DNA of 64,000 nucleotides from Ceratorhiza oryzae-sativae. Its lineage: Eukaryota; Basidiomycota; Agaricomycetes; Cantharellales; Ceratobasidiaceae. The DNA is taken from the NCBI GenBank assembly GCA_030998015.1, contig JARWMV010000236.1, forward strand, positions 372,001 to 436,000, given 5' to 3'. The notes under the pieces are model-generated. The model did not search any database. It had not been told where the DNA came from and saw only the letters and a list, made by a program, of their open reading frames with translations. Position 1 is the first letter of the stretch. Every line of letters begins with the position of its first letter. Both the position numbers and the translations under genes were made by a program. This document shows, piece after piece, positions 10,973-23,828 of this stretch.

Positions 10973-13900
10973 TTAGGGTATCCTAGTGGGATCGAGTTTC
11001 TGCATCCAAGCCTGCTGCTCCTTGGCACTGTCGGCTTTCATGGCATAAGAGTTCGAGGCAGTATATAGGGTAAAAGCGAATTTGTGCTGGTTTGGTTTTT
11101 AGTGCCTTGCATGGAAAAAAGAGTTACTGGAGACACTTACTCCAGTCATTTGTTCCCAGTCAGGATTAGTTTCTACTTTCAAGCCAGGAGGAAGGCTGAT
11201 CACGCCCACTTCTTCAAGTTCGTTCGAGTGCAAATATAACGAGAGATAAGGGCTGGGAGAAAATCAGGAACACCCCAGGGACAAAATGATCAACGCACCG
11301 TCGAAGAACACACCAACGTCGCTCCCATTTGTCAGTTGCAGCATCAACCATGATTCTCAAATGACCCTTCTTAGTTGCGGTGTCGCTGACATAATTGTTA
11401 ATGATGGTAGTGGTAGAATGGCAGGACCGCGCTTACGTTCTTGCCATAAGCTTGGTCTGCCCTTGCAGTTTCACTGTCACTGTTGGCTCATCGTCTTCAA
11501 AATTAAGTGTCATAGTGCTGGGAGATGTGGATTCAGATGGCTCCTGTTTAAGCGCAATCTGGAAATCAAGCAACAGTCAGTGATTAGATTAACCAAGCCC
11601 ACTAGCAAACAAACCTCGCCATGGTGCCCGAACTTCTTCTTCCACAGCTCAAGTGATTTACGCAGAAGCTCATCGCTGTCCCTCCAGCTTTCTTCATGCA
11701 TTTGGGTCGGCGTAGCAGCAAGGATAACCTTTATGGCCTGTACATCCGCCGAGCGTCGTTCGGCCGTATCAAGCTTGACGTAGTCCTCGACCGTCGAAAT
11801 ACCCCTCGGCTTCCAAGTCCCGAGTATGTCCTCGTTGCGGACATACTTTTCAGACGTATCCAGACGCCAAAGGTCCTTGCTTGAGCGGGTGAGTGGTGGT
11901 GTCATCTTCAAGCTGAACAAGGAGCTGGTCTTGGAGAGTGTCTTGGACGAGCTAAGCAAGTTCATGAATCGTGATGGCTTCCCGGCGTCCCGGCCTTGGA
12001 TCGTCACTGCGAGATCCATCGAAAACTGCACTGGCTCCAAACATGATTCCACTTCAACGAACCACTGGATCTGTACCAATATGCGAGTGTTAGATGCCGT
12101 GACGCGATTGAGCAAGTGCGAGTCGTGTACGCTCGAGTCCCAGAGAGCGTTCACGGTTAGAGTACTCGTCCCGTCGGGGTTCAATTCGGTCGGTTGGTCT
12201 TTGAGCAACTTCAGCTCGTAAAAGTCTTTCGAGGTTGAGTCCTGAACCTGTCCCCTTGCGTCGAGCAACCGAACATTACCAACTCGAGCTCGAGACACTT
12301 GCACCCAAGGAAGCTGCCGCCCGGAGTTTGTCACCATTTTCAATGTGATGCGCCTTTGAATGCCTTGATGGACGCAGAAAACGCCAGGATCCAATGATCC
12401 AGTCGACTGAACCGCAACAGGCGAGTATTCCCCGTCGGACGTGAGTTCACGGATTTGAGCCCAGACTACAACATCGTGGGACTGTTCAACTACAAAGTCC
12501 GCTTCGGAGCGACGCATAAGCGGCAGATTGGCCGGCTTATTAGGCTCTTCGTTGGAGCTCGCTGGTCGAGGATTCATTCGTAGTTCGCGAAGCTCGTCCC
12601 ATCGTTCCAGTCGTTCGAGATAAGTTCCCTTGGTCTGAGCGAAAAATTCAATAGGTGCGTAGCTTGACCGAAGGAAAGCAGCCGTCTTGGCTGTAACTGA
12701 GATCGAGAATGTCTGACGGAGTTTGAGATCTGATAGAGGTGTTGTATCCATCTCGAGTGGCTTGGATGGGTAAATCTCGTCTTGCGTGGCCGCAGGACCT
12801 GCAAAAGAGGACAGTCGTATCTGTGCGTGCACTGAGGCGAAATCAACCGATGAAAGGCCCTTGACTTGATCTATCGATACATTGAAACGGAGTCTGCTTC
12901 CAGAGGGGAGTGTCCCGGGCATGGGCGAAGCTGATCGACTGGTTGTCGTCGAACCGTTCATAGACTTGGACGGGTGCGTCACACTTGAAACCTTGATATC
13001 GATTCTGCACGATCCAATTGCCTCGGCCGTGTATCGACAAAAGATTGGCGCGACGCAAGTTGATGAAAGTCTTCTCGAAAGCGGGGCAAGGGAAACGAGT
13101 GCGTTGCCGATGAAAGAGTACCCGGATGGAGGTGGATCATAGAACGGCTCAGACGACGAAAAGTGACGAGAATATGATGGTCGATCCGAGTAGGCAGTGA
13201 GATTTCGCATACGCTGGAGCTGTTGCTGAAGACGTTCTAGGGACCAGACGTAGATTGCATTACTATGCTTGTCAAGGACCTTTACGCCGACCGATGGCTG
13301 AGTCTTGGACGCAAGCACCGGGTCTGCAACATCCCCAAACTCCCCTAGCCCAGCAATTCCCTCGTGCGCAGATGCAGGGCAAGCGAGCGTACCACCAGAT
13401 GCGATTGTAAAGTTATACGAGACATCTTTGCCAAGCTCTTTGCTATATACGGATCGACGTTAAACCCCACAAAATAGTTAGGCATTGCCGACTCACCTTA
13501 TAATATTTGCCTCCTTCAATACAACCGCATTGGACAACACACTCTCGGCCATCGAAAAAGACCGATGGGATCTCCATTTGTCTAAAACTTTCCGAATAAG
13601 CCTCAGCTGTCTCGCCGTATAAATCTGTGGCTCAAATGGCGTGAGCTCGTCTTTGGTCGCCGCCATACCACGCTCACGGAGCTCCAGTAGCCTCTTCATT
13701 TGACTCTGGACCACCTGTAGCGCATGTTCCATCTGCTCCTTCTCGGCTCGAAGGTCCTCCTCGGCTTCGTTTTCTTCGGCGAGCGCGCCGAGACGTGCCT
13801 CGTAATCGCCCAAATGGGTTTGCATATCGCGAAGGGGACCGTCAACACCGTTGACATCGACACTAGTGTCATCGGTGAGTGTATCGATCGACTGGACCCG

Positions 13901-16897
13901 CCCCGACTCGCTCCACACATCGTCCGCTTGACTCAGGCTACTCTCCGGTCGTCCCTTGGACGTATGATCGCGCGCCGTTTTGAGTTTTGTAATTCGATCG
14001 AACAATTTGTTGAGGTCTTCATCCGGGAGACTATCTAACCCAGGATCTAAACCATGCAGACGGGCAAGGGCAGCTTCGCGCTGGGCAAAATTCCAGTCAG
14101 CATCGACGTCCGCGTTGGACGTAGGCGAATCGGGTCGAGTACTAGGAGAGGGGATGCCAAGTGCTTCGATTTCAGCTGCAGAGATCGATACGTGCAGGCT
14201 ACTTTTCGCACGCTGTTTCCTGACCTCCTCCGGGTTATTAAACCGAAAGACGTGGCTGTCGCCTACGGGGATTGTCAGTAAAGCTCCATCAAGTCGGATA
14301 AATTACAAACCGAGAATGATTCGATAGCCGCTCTTGAGCTTATAAGGCTGCAGACAGATGGTAAACCCCTAGCTTGCCAACACCGTTAGGCCAACCCACC
14401 TTATCCAGCGAAATCTGCTTCCCGTTCAAGAGCTATAAATGTCTGTCAATAATCATGCCGCGATGATGCTCAAATACGATACCCACTGTGATCGAGTCGG
14501 GGGTTCCGTGCAAAGTAACCACGCCCTCGTTATTTTCAAACCAACAGTGTTCCTCTTTGATATTGTCTCCGGTTAAGCGAATTGCAGGGGCATTGGAACT
14601 ATCCACTCGACCAACCTGAAAGGAGCCTCAATGAGTTAGGTGTACGAGCCACATCGCTGTACACGCAAACTTACAGTAGTCTTCCCCTCCTTCAGTTGAT
14701 ATAGTAGGCATTCGCTCATCAGCGGATCTTTTCCTAGACATCAGCTCCTAGGCTCAGTCCTGGCACCAAAAAACGAACCTTCATTCTATAAAAAGGGACT
14801 TATATCAGCCTCGTCCCTCCCAGTTTCGAACAACGAAAACAAACGCACTAAATTAACCAGATGCGGCATCTTCTTAGGCGTATGCACACCAACATGATTC
14901 TTTTCGACCGTAATCCCAAGTTCCTCCAAAGCGGCCTCGCGCTCCTTCTGCACGGATTGAGTCTTGGCCAGTTTTTCCTCCCAAGTCTCGTTCAAGCTCT
15001 GCATCAGCTTTTCGCTGGTCTCGAGTTGCTCTTGGAGCTCGGCTTTGGTCACAGTTTTTACAGTTCCATCTTTAGCCATATAAGTGACTTTCTGTTGGCT
15101 GGCAGGAATCTTAGGGTCGTAAGTTTCTTCGGACGCGAGTCCTCCTCCACCAGCAACGCGAGCTAAGCCCAGGTAAGTCAAGGTTCCGCTTTCGTTATTT
15201 CCGGTAAACACAGTAACATACCCCTTAGCATCTCCAACTCCTCGCGTAGTTCGCGAACCATCTTAGCATTAGGATCCTCATTGACAACGGCCTTATTTTT
15301 GATCTTCTTGGCCTATAAACAACCCCGCAATTCAGTAAATCGACCCCCCAAGGGTATAGGTATCGGCCTACCTGGTCTGCATATCGAAGGGTACTTAGCG
15401 TCTCGTCATAATCAGCCGGAGAAATTGCAGCAATCATAGCGGTCTTCGAGTTTCCTCCTAAACTGTCCTTCAAGAGCCAGGTCAAGACCTGCACCAAGGC
15501 CGTCAGACAACCTCCAAAATCCAATGACCTGTCAAACACACCGAATCGCGATACGGCACAAACTCTGCGCCCTTGCCCTTCTTCCCCGGCTCCGCCGAAC
15601 TCGCGAGTGCAAGACTGGAAATGACCTTTCCGAGCGTGGTGAGTGACTTGTTAATGTTGGCGCCTTCCTTCAACCTCTGTCCAGTCGCTCCCGTCGAATT
15701 GGCCCTTTCGGAACCAGCGAGATCAACCAAACTAATACGCGACACTTTTTCGGTGTCTAGTCCAGAAGCCACGTCATGTCGCCTCATGGTGAGGAGGAGG
15801 GTGAAGACGGCATGCGAGCGGGAAGATGTTTCGTTCATGTTCGTAGCAGCCACTGTCCGTGCTTTGTTCCCTTCGTCCATGAGTGTCATCATCTCATCAT
15901 ACGAGTTTGCAACGAGCTTGGAAAGGTCTTCGACGTAAGGACCCAAGCTGCAGTCTTATGAATCTCCAAGTAGCCACCAGAAAATCAGTGGAAGCATACC
16001 TTGGATGCTCCCGCACCTTCAAGTTCCCTTTATTCTTCGGGTTTAATAGATCTCGCACTTTTTCATTATAAATCTACTAGCCAGCGTCAACGGACTCTGC
16101 TCAAAAATGTAGTGCAGCACTTACTTCTATATACGACACCTCCACTACAAAGCTCACATTAGGATCCGAGGCACGTTGGGTATCAAGGCGTGTGAACAGC
16201 TCGGAACATGTCAAAGGGATGATTCCTTTGTCGGCACCATCTGAAGAGACAAGTTCAGGTGGTGGGGACTTTGAGAGCAATAGCTACACTCACAGCCCAT
16301 CATGCTACACGGCAAAACGTAAAAGTGTGATTAATGAGCACGTTGCCAGGGCTCATCAGGCATGCGCACCTATAGGACTTTCCGGAGCCTATCTCCATTG
16401 GGTGTCGTCAGAATCCGTAAACAGAAAAGCCCAAAGAGCACCACTAACCCGTCTGACCATCTGAGCAAGGCGAGGAAAGAACCTGTCAGCCTAGTAACCC
16501 CAGACAGAATATGGTAACTCACAAGCGAGAATACACGCATTAAACCCCGCAAAGCTGTGGTCTAAGAGCTCTTTTCCGAGGTCGTCAAAGAGTGTTTGCT
16601 GACTACAATAGCCGGGCTCGTCTCTGGGTCCGGCCGACCAGTATGACTTGTCAAAGCTGAACGCCATCGTCTTTCTCTCCGTCGCTCGCCCCTTCTGTTG
16701 CTGCGCCGGTTCATCTGGCGGGTCGAGAAATGTCTGGTTCCCCACCATACGAATGAGTCCCTTTGCGCCTCGCGCAATCTCTGTCACGATTGGGTTAGCC
16801 AGAAGACACCTAGGAATATCATTTTGATGATACCTCGAGAGTTGAGCGGCCGACATCGTACAACGACTTTGATGTTGCCGTCGCCGTGGTCCCCCAT
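10973..16897 (-). CDS. unc104: Kinesin-3 motor protein, Unc104/KIF1 type
   Basis: Plus-end-directed microtubule motor for membrane cargo such as early endosomes. The start [21 protein letters not shown] at 16897 is the classic kinesin-3 N-terminus. The motor shows a P-loop GQTGSGKS split by introns (about 16360-16475), switch I SSRSH (about 15815) and switch II DLAGSE (about 15710). After the motor comes an FHA domain (about 14250-14600; ending [19 protein letters not shown]), then coiled coils (13500-14000), then the conserved KIF1 stalk region (DUF3694-like, about 12300-13200), and finally a C-terminal PH domain (about 10973-11440: KWERRWCVL at its start, [11 protein letters not shown] in its last helix). 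That full order matches fungal Unc104. Roughly fifteen short introns interrupt it. No broken frame was noticed. The stop TAA is at 10973-10975. Confidence 0.95.
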
Positions 16898-18966
16898 GGT
16901 ATACACAATGTTGTCGTGGTGGAAGACTATTGCCGCACGCGCCCAATCAAGTATTGTGGGCGTTTGCTTGGCTTCGTGGGCGTGAATCCCCTAAAATCAA
17001 ATTCAGATATTATTCTCAACCTTCACTACCCGACCCTAACGACAACCAATGCTCTTGAAGGATTTACAGCATATTCCTCCCTGACTACTTTTTAACGGTC
17101 GTGAAATGGGCCGTTCCTGCCCTTTCCCGTTTGAATATCAACTGTATCCCGATCTTGGCTCTTGCTTCTTTGACCATTGGTAAATCATAGTGCGGCTTCT
17201 TCACACACAAGCCTTTTCGTGCATTCGACTTCACTCGTGAAGCCTTGTGTAGAAATCGAACGCCCACTAGATTATATGCTTCTAGCACAGAGGAGTCGCG
17301 TGGTGATGTGCTAGTCACTTGATCGCTGCTAGGTGACGTCTTCAACTTTAAGCATTTGTATGTTAGCTCATTCCATCACCAGTTTAGTTCTATATGTTTC
17401 AAGGCACCGATGCTAATGTCGCCGTTCATTTCTGGTTGCATTCTGACCGAGAACCATACTTCACGAAGACTCGTTTTATCAATACTCGCCTCTTCAACCC
17501 AACGCAATGGTGGAGCGCACATACAGTATGGGTCTTTAATCTATGCATACACTACTGCGTCATTTCTCCCCTCACCGCACACGCTAGCGCACCAGAGGCT
17601 TCCCATCGACAGCAATTTAAGAAATACCCTCCAAAACCACGACTCTACGTATCGGGAACGCACCATATATGAATCGTGCATATACCTTCAATTTTCATTC
17701 GCGTGTAGATATCTGCTCCCGAGCCCTGATGCGCGTACTATCCAATTATTACAGAGTATCGATCGAACTCTTCTCAATGCCAATCAGAATCCCAATAATA
17801 CTCACTTATTCGCATCCCTTTCGACAAGATCAACTAGTCCATCGTACCCTTATGGTAAGAGCAGTCAATTCAGGAAACAGGTGCTCAAGCTTGAAATATA
17901 TGCCAGATCATCTCACGGAGGTTCGGAACCTCTCCCAATCCTTGCTGCGCTTTGTTTGCTCAAATAATATTGTAACGTATCTCAACTTGGGGATTTCTGA
18001 CCCGTGTTTGGTGGAGCCTATTCCAAGCCGGCCATTACTCCGTTTGAACAGGCTTGGCGAATGATTCCCACGCTTGCTCCAGAGGTTTCTTGCCTCGGGA
18101 ATCAAAGGCGAGGGGTGATTGAGATTCGTCCACGCAGCTTGGCCGGCCAGTCAGCCAGTAGAAGGAGCGGGGCCGAGAGACCCAGGTATTTGCGTGATAT
18201 ATTTTTGGTGTACATGTGCATATACGATTGACACATGAGATTTTATGTTTTCCCCACCACACTACGTACATATATCGGCCCCCTCGTTGGAATGAGCGGC
18301 GCCTACCGCTTCGCCGTTCGCTAACCTCCTAAGCACTCCGAGCCACTCGACTCTTCTGAACTGCAGGTCCCTAATGTGAGAGTGTGTTTTCGCGAATTTC
18401 AGAGCCGATAGCCTCAAGTCATAAACATATCGGTGGCCACTATAAACGCTTGCGTTTCCCAGTCCCGATTCTTCGAGTAATACGATCGTCGTTCTCCACT
18501 TCTGGTTTCTTTGGAAAGCGGTATTTCTTAACTCTTGACGCGCTCCTAAACGTGAGAATCCAAAAAAGTTCTCAATCTCCGCAAAGAACCGCGTAGATAA
18601 AAATTGTGACATGTATGCGACAGCTCCACGCCATATTTAGTCTCTCGTGCGGATTGTTAAAAAAGAGTCACGTGTGGATCATGGAAAAGAAGCCGACGCC
18701 GCTTCGACGAATTGGTCTTTTGCGTGTTAATTGTGCGCGTCCTATTCTCCGAAACCTAAGCGCGGCGGCTGGCTGTTTCACGCTCGTGTTCGTAGACCGC
18801 ATTCACGCACAGACTTCAGGATCGACGATATATTTTGACCTTGAGAAGTTGCGAAGCACGGAGAAGGTGGAGCGCGATGGTAGGAGAACGCGCCAATGTT
18901 ATTCGATCGGGTGCGATGGTGTCGTTTTGCTGTCTACATAATCCGAAAGCTCTCCTCGAAAAAAAG
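16898..18966. other. Long intergenic region, no supported gene
   Basis: About 2 kb between the divergent kinesin and secreted-protein genes. Open frames exist on both strands, the longest at 17356-17967 (+, about 200 codons) and 17085-17345 (-). None shows a domain, signal peptide or splice pattern I recognise, so I do not call them. The stretch is AT-rich compared with neighbouring exons. Confidence 0.35.
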
Positions 18967-18973
18967 TATAAAA
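18967..18973 (+). promoter_or_regulatory. TATA box of secreted-protein gene 1
   Basis: TATAAAA lies about 130 bases before the ATG at 19097. The paralogue on the other strand (start 29626) has the same element about 115 bases upstream. Confidence 0.5.
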
Positions 18974-19096
18974 GAAGGTCTGTGGTCAGCTAAGTCTCCT
19001 CAGCTCTCAGCTACTACTTGCCTTCCGCCCCTTTCTCCTAGCCTTCGTCGCTACTCCCACACTCTCTTACTATACACCGCACTCATTTTTCTCGAT

Positions 19097-19870
19097 ATGT
19101 TCTTCGCCCGCCTCGCCATCGCTGCTCTTTCCTTTGGCTCGCTCGCTCAGGTCTTTGCTGCCCCTATCATTAAGGATCTCGACACACCGGTTCCTGAGAG
19201 GCTTCCAGTCGCTCATCGGGCTCTTGACTACGCAGACGCTCTGTCAGACGCTCAGACCATCCTTGAAGGAGTGAAGGCTCAGCTGGGTAAGTATATGCGT
19301 CACCTTGTCGATCCATTGAAACTTAATTGGTACCTCGTACCCTCTAGCTGCCGCTCCAATTGATCCCGCCAACGTAAAGCCAGAGATCCTGGAGTCCTTG
19401 GCTCGGGTTCCGGTTGCTCTTGCTTCGGTTTCGTCGGCTTTGAAAGCCACTGGGGCCGACGGTCTTGCTAACATGTCTGCCGATTCCATCGCTTCCGATA
19501 TGGCCGTCGTTATGACCGTAAGTCCCTTCCTTCTAATGTGGTGAAACGACCAGCGGGCTAAGATCAACCGTTCAATAGGCTACGGCAAGCATCCTGGAAT
19601 CTGTCAAAGGCATCAAAACTCTTCAGTCTCTTGAGGTAATTGTTGGAAATGTCAAGTACGTAGTTGGAGCTTTTAACTCTGTTGCTTTATTAATAACTTT
19701 CCTCTCTGCTCAGGGACGAAGTCAATACTCTTTTGGGTGTTGTGATTAGCGTCTTTCCCACTGTTGTTGTCCTCATCCACACTGTTCTCGCCTTCGTCCA
19801 CGGTGTTCTTTTGGAGTTTTTCCCTGTCATAACCGGCGTTCTCGCCACTGCTCTTGGTGGTGGTCTGTAA
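19097..19870 (+). CDS. Small secreted protein, paralogue 1
   Basis: The N-terminus MFFARLAIAALSFGSLAQVF ends in AAP and is a clear signal peptide. The mature chain is about 160-170 residues over four exons (introns near 19286-19348, 19519-19578 and 19656-19713). It is Ala/Val/Ser-rich with no cysteine cluster, and its last forty residues are strongly hydrophobic (FPTVVVLIHTVLAF ... GVLATALGGGL). It shares the signal peptide, exon layout and hydrophobic tail with the gene at 28813-29626. I do not recognise a named family. The pattern recalls fungal hydrophobic surface or cell-wall associated proteins, but that is only a resemblance. The strong TATA box suggests high or induced expression. Confidence 0.62.
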
Positions 19871-20213
19871 AACTTTTCATCACCAAAGGGGTTTGTGGTC
19901 TATTTTTGCCGTGTATCAAGTTACGCGCTAGGTTCTCATCTGTGTTATCAACATATATAATACATCTTCATAGTTTTCCCGAGTCAACTGACACCCAGAT
20001 TGTCCGCGCACAAAATGAGTAATTTTTGTAAGCGCCGAATACCGACAGCTTGAGCGGTGCGAAAATAACTCATCAATACCAAAATTGGTCAAGGGCAATT
20101 CCATTCTCGTGTTCACGAAGATACATTCACAATTTCCCCTTAGGTTTCTTTGTGTACATCAACGGTGTGCTCCGCATAGTCAGTCTTGTCTTGGCACAGG
20201 GCTCCATCATTCT
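19871..20213. other. Convergent intergenic gap
   Basis: About 340 bases between the stops of the secreted-protein gene and the first transporter gene. Nothing recognisable. Confidence 0.4.
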
Positions 20214-22316
20214 CTATGTCTTTTGCTTATTATTGTGCCTTGAAGCCCTATCCGAAGATGCTATCACGGTTCGGCCATTAGGTGCATTCCATACACCTCC
20301 TGTAATACCCCCTTTCTCAAAAATATGATCGATGTCCTCAAGGGACAAGTTCGCTGTCTCGGGGAAAAAGGTGTATCTGCTCGGCAGATCTCACATTAGT
20401 GTAAGAAGAACGACATTTTAAGTGTGTCTTACATGATGGGGACCCAGAGCGCATTTAGTATGGCGAAGATAATAAAGACTCGCCACCCAATTTGGTCGAT
20501 CGCAGGAGGAGTCATCTCGACTATAGCGAAAGTCGACCTGCAACAATATGAGCCAACTGTGTATCCGGGTAGGGGGACTCACATCCAGTTGGAGAATGAA
20601 CCTATTGCGCTGGTGTAAGCTCGGATTCGTGTGTGGCTGACTTCAGCGGGATACAGCCATGCAATGGGTAAAAATCCAATACCGAGGAAGATTTGGAATA
20701 TGAACACCATTGCGGTTGCACCATACGCAGTAGATTTGGTCCCAAAGCTCAACAGAACTGCTGTGAGCAAAAAGCAAGCGGACATCCCGGCAGCTGAAAT
20801 CATGAGGAGCAGACGCCGGCCAAACCGATCAATGATCTATGATTGATATCAACAACTCGTGTCGATCACATTGGAGCTTGGGATGTGCTCACCCAAAAGG
20901 GAATGAAAGATGCCACAAGGAATGTGATAGCTGTACAGCCGCCCAAGATAAGAGAGAGATTACGGCTTAGACCCATGGTATTTTGGTACACAACTGGCGC
21001 CTTGGGGGCTCCATAAGTATCAAGCACTCGATGCTATTTGGTGCAGACAACATACTAGATAGTTGATCATGTTTGCGCCGCTGCATACAGCGAGTCATTT
21101 ATTTGAATTTATTCGTCAGGAGTAAGGATACTCACGTAAACTGCTGCATAATGTTTACTCCCGCTGCCAGCACTACCCGCCTGAAGTTCCCCAATGGACC
21201 TCCCTGAAGCAGTTCGGCAAATCTAAATGGTCCGCCTGCACTCTCTCGCTCTATTGATTCTTCAATCTCTCTTCCTTGCCGAATAATAGACGCCTCGACT
21301 TCGGGTGTGCGCCGATTTGGTGGCGCAGTGAGTCGCGCGAGAACGTCCAGGGCCTCGGGTTTGCGTCCGCGCGACATCAGCCAACGGGGGGTCTCTGGAA
21401 GGGTGGCCGCTTGTATGAGAAGGAGTAACGCAAATACCGCCTGGAAGCCTATCATATGCGGTTAAAAATATTTTAGGAGGATAATCGGAGTACGATTCTG
21501 CACCTATAGGCAAACGCCATTGTACAGGTCCTTTAAGGAAGGAAAGCCCATAATCCAAAAAGTAGGCAACTGCTTAAATTCAGCGACCTATCATGATGAA
21601 CAAGCTTGTGAACTTACTGACGAGGCCGAGAATAGTTATGGCGCAGTTCAAGGAAACCAAGGCACCTCGCACACGGCCTTCGCATGTTTCAGACTGATAA
21701 ACAGGTATGGAAGATGCGTTAAACCCGTTGCCCTAGTAGCCGAGCCAATATTCACAGCTCTTCTGAAACGCTAAGTGGATAAACTTACGATTCCAGTCAC
21801 AACTCGGCCGACAATTAGCTGTGACCTTGTTGTTGACGATGTCAAAATTGCGGTCCCGACTAGCATGGTACTCGAGCCCAACATGATCATACGCCTTCGT
21901 CCAAGATTCTGACCAAACGCAAAGCACATGAGAGAACCTATGGCGCAGCCAATATCATATATAGCAACCTTAGGGATACGATATGACACCGTTAGCTACA
22001 AAACCTCAGCTGCACAGCCATTACTTACAATCGTTCCTTGAGCCGCAGGCGAAGGTGAACCAAAGTCTTTTCCAAACCTACAGAAACTTAGTACGTTAAA
22101 TCTTAAGTGGCGTAAGTTGGTCTCACTGGTTATCGGCGCCAACAATCCCAGACATGACCCCCTGATCATAACCAAGCAGCAAGAAACCTTGGCAGCAACA
22201 TGCTACATTATTACACCATGTCAATGTCAATTCTGCTTGGTCGAATAACACAGCTCAGCAATACCTGTAACGGCCCATACAAGCCAGTCTCCATAAGCTG
22301 GGATAATGGGTATCAT
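20214..22316 (-). CDS. MFS sugar transporter, tandem copy 1
   Basis: Major facilitator superfamily, sugar-porter branch; twelve-helix plasma-membrane uptake carrier. Family motifs in order: GYDQGVMSGIVG in helix 1, GRRRMIMLG after helix 2, VTGIGNGF and PVYQSETCEGRVRG in the first half, PETPRWL and MQQFTGANMINYL in the middle, DRFGRR, the GIGFLPIAWLYPAEV segment and FFPET near the end. The start at 22316 (MIPIIPAYGDWLVWAV) leaves an unusually short cytosolic N-terminus; no better upstream ATG was seen. About eight short introns sit at the same places as in copy 2. The stop at 20214-20216 follows a short tail ending NNKQKT. It looks intact. The substrate cannot be read from sequence. Nearest named relatives are fungal 'lactose permease'-like and hexose or rhamnose carriers (inference). 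Confidence 0.87.
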
Positions 22317-23828
22317 TTCTGAGACACGTACGCAAGATGCCTGTGTCTAATCGTCTCTATTGTAACCCTATTGAACTGCAAACATATTATGGCCTGGATC
22401 TCACGCACGAGTGTTTTCTGTAACGATACAAGCCCCTAAGGACAGCTCCATGTTCTTGTATTTATCCCGAGACTGATGGTGCGTCATAGTTTGCGAAGCA
22501 CGGCTAATGGTGCCAAGATGGCCGGATAGGGCTATAGGACATGTCAAGATGTTATTAATCACTCAGACGTCATACTTTATGGTGCCGTTCTTCCGAAGCG
22601 GGCGTCGTTACAGAATATCTCATCAGGGGTTGAATTATGTGCCAAGGTTCATCTCTCCGTAGAGCTCTGATGAGCTTATGACTGACTCAAACATAGTACA
22701 ATTGCGGTGGAGCATAATCAAATCCATTTCACATTCGCTTGCTTGCTTGTGAATTGAGACCATTTCGAGCCGTGTCCGAAGTTGTGTCTTGAACTACCAG
22801 TATTGCCCCCTAACGATCGAGGCCTAAATTAAGAAAATTACATAAAAATAAACGAAGGAGTTGAACATGTACTTAATTATCTAGCTGTCGGCACAAACAT
22901 GGCACATGTGGTGGGTGGCTAGGTTCATGGGTGGTTAGTTCTCCGTTGTGAAAGAAGCCTAGAGACAAATCCAAGCCTAAACATTTTTCTGCGTCAGAAA
23001 CAGAACTGATGACCAACCCAAGATGGATAATTTGTATATATGCGGTTGAACCAACTGGCTTCGGGTCCCACTTCGGCCAACGAACCCGACCACTCTTTTG
23101 GCCGCACTCATTTGAGTCCGTTATGGCACCCCCATGGATCCATATAGACCTTGGGAGATGTAAAGCCGCCTCCCCTCCATCGCATCATACGGTTGGTACG
23201 GTCTACGTAAAGCCCCGGCTCCAGCATTGGTTTCTGGTCGAATGAGCATAGGTTCTATCCAGAAGTCGCATTCATATGTATTTTTGGAATACACTGCCCA
23301 AAGTCGCAATATCCAACTTGAACCAATGGGGTTGCCGTTTAAATATTCTAGCAATCAAGTTTAACGATATGCTTGTAAATATCGACTGTAGACTCGATGA
23401 AGCAAAGCCTGGGGCAGCTAGATCCCCTATGTGCTGCATGTTTGTTAGCTTACTTACCTGCTGGTAGCGATGTTCTCAGGTCCGAAATCGTACGCGATTT
23501 CCCGGCTAGAATTAACAAACGACGCAAGCGACGTGATAAAGTGCTTGCGTCGAGGCAACTCCTCAGCGACAGTAGTCGGGCTGTGAACCCGACACTAGTC
23601 CTCGACGGACATACGAGGAGCTAAGTGCTTAGATACGCCGCAGTTAGAGACATGGTGCCTCTTTTACTTTTAAGTTCTATTGCATCGATATCACCAACTA
23701 CATTTGAATTCATTCTCTCGAATCACGGACATCAGCTTGTAAGGACCCGCAAATGGAAGAGATTAACAACCTGAAAACTGAGAGCATTAAAATATACTAT
23801 CAGGCTAACATTGCCTAGTTCTTTTCAT
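22317..23828. other. Intergenic between the two transporters
   Basis: About 1.5 kb holding the promoter of copy 1 and the 3' flank of copy 2. Composition is AT-rich to mixed. Small frames (for example 23009-23245 and 23397-23624, +) have no recognisable product. Confidence 0.4.

Noticed and set aside
17085..17345. Minus-strand frame upstream of the kinesin start as a possible 5' exon
   Set aside because: Kinesin-3 proteins start at the motor's IKVVVRCRP strand, and the ATG at 16897 already gives this.
17356..17967. Open frame of about 200 codons on the plus strand
   Set aside because: No domain, signal peptide or splice pattern, and composition is like the flanking intergenic DNA.
22317..23828. 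Search for a transposon between the two transporters
   Set aside because: No transposase or reverse-transcriptase motifs and no terminal repeats seen by eye.
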